This document shows, one piece after another, positions 5,548-5,758 of a stretch of DNA of 5,758 nucleotides (the stretch's first letter is position 1; every line of letters starts with the position of its first letter). The notes beneath the pieces are model-generated. The model saw nothing but the letters and a program-made list of their open reading frames with translations, made no database searches and was not told the DNA's origin. The stretch is from an uncultured Planctomycetia bacterium (lineage in GTDB: Bacteria > Planctomycetota > UBA1135 > GCA-002686595): positions 1 to 5,758 of the forward strand of contig CALFYL010000036.1 of assembly GCA_937952135.1 (NCBI GenBank). The letters are read 5' to 3'. A program made the translations under genes and the position numbers.

Positions 5548-5568
5548 CTCGGCTAACCCGGGCCGAGC
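5547..5568. terminator. GC-rich hairpin across convergent stop codons, candidate bidirectional terminator
   Basis: GCTCGGC (5547-5553) is the exact reverse complement of GCCGAGC (5562-5568), with an 8-base loop, TAACCCGG. The stem starts on the last base of the plus-strand stop codon and contains the minus-strand stop codon (5553-5555). The position suits a shared transcript end. There is no T-tract on either side. Confidence 0.45.
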
Positions 5569-5758
5569 GCCCAGCCGAACTTCACCCACACCGCGAAGAA
5601 CACCGACCACGCGAGGATGAACACGATTGTGTAGGGCAGCATCGTCGCCACGAGCGTGCCGATGCCGGCCTTGGGGTCGTAGCGCTGGAAGAAGGCGATG
5701 ATGAGCGCGAAGTAGCTCATCATCGGCGAGATGATGTTCGTGCACGAGTCGCCGACGC
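5553..5758 (-). CDS. AbgT-family transporter, C-terminal fragment (5' end beyond window)
   Basis: The last 67 codons and the TAG stop are present; the rest lies past the right edge. The fragment starts VGDSCTNIISPMMSYFALI, the conserved GDS.TN.ISP segment of the AbgT family, followed by AFFQRYDPKAGIGTLVATMLPY and a final membrane helix (about residues 42-59) ending WALGPG. The family includes E. coli AbgT (p-aminobenzoyl-glutamate uptake) and MtrF/YdaH-type proteins linked to sulfonamide efflux. Family placement is confident from this conserved tail; the transported compound cannot be inferred. Only two membrane segments are visible here of the roughly nine to twelve expected for a complete protein of about 500 residues. 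Confidence 0.88.
   Translation of the reverse strand, partial: VGDSCTNIISPMMSYFALIIAFFQRYDPKAGIGTLVATMLPYTIVFILAWSVFFAVWVKFGWALGPG

Noticed and set aside
4825..5745. Open frame of 306 codons on the minus strand
   Set aside because: It overlaps three better-supported genes in other frames and has a His/Arg-rich composition with no domain.
1..5758. tRNA, rRNA, CRISPR array, insertion sequence or phage genes
   Set aside because: No cloverleaf, conserved rRNA segment, regularly spaced repeats, transposase motif or flanking inverted repeats were seen.

Overview
The window reads as GC-rich chromosomal DNA, most likely from a member of the Planctomycetota. The main clue is the gene at the left edge. 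It encodes a secreted propeller-like protein ending in the cysteine/glycine module (CPCGN...GGC.NS, later WFRDP.GPCG.G.N) that I know from large families of exported planctomycete proteins. The other genes fit: an archaeal/planctomycete-type topoisomerase VI A subunit, an N-terminally anchored protein of a 'GKERARLGVDDQGP' type, a C39-fold protein, and an AbgT-family transporter. Few starts have a strong Shine-Dalgarno sequence, which also suits that phylum. The taxonomic call is an inference from protein style, not from a marker gene.

Layout, left to right. Positions 1-1223 (minus): secreted propeller-like protein, C-terminus cut by the window edge. Positions 1224-1374: divergent intergenic region with a composite inverted repeat, a GC-alternating run and a small dyad. 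Positions 1375-2532 (plus): full-length DNA topoisomerase VI subunit A with all catalytic motifs, but no subunit B beside it. Positions 2533-2826: no convincing gene. Positions 2827-3285 (plus): small membrane-anchored protein whose stop codon is supplied by the second copy of a 17-bp tandem duplication. Positions 3297-3333: strong composite hairpin between convergent genes. Then a minus-strand run of three genes, in transcription order: C39-like papain-fold protein (4985-4236), single-domain cupin (4132-3770), VOC/glyoxalase-fold protein (3740-3324). Positions 4986-5109: short divergent gap with a perfect 12-bp palindrome. Positions 5110-5547 (plus): small membrane protein of unknown function. 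Positions 5553-5758 (minus): C-terminal end of an AbgT-family transporter. The last two genes converge on a 5-bp gap covered by a GC-rich hairpin.

Functionally the window looks like ordinary chromosome with single-gene units rather than one pathway. The only likely operon is cupin-VOC (29-bp gap), perhaps with the C39 gene 103 bp upstream. I see no mobile element, tRNA, rRNA or CRISPR array. The points most worth following are the bacterial topoisomerase VI A subunit without an adjacent B subunit, the duplication-made stop codon, the paired cupin/VOC genes behind an anchored C39 protein, and the propeller plus planctomycete C-terminal module architecture.
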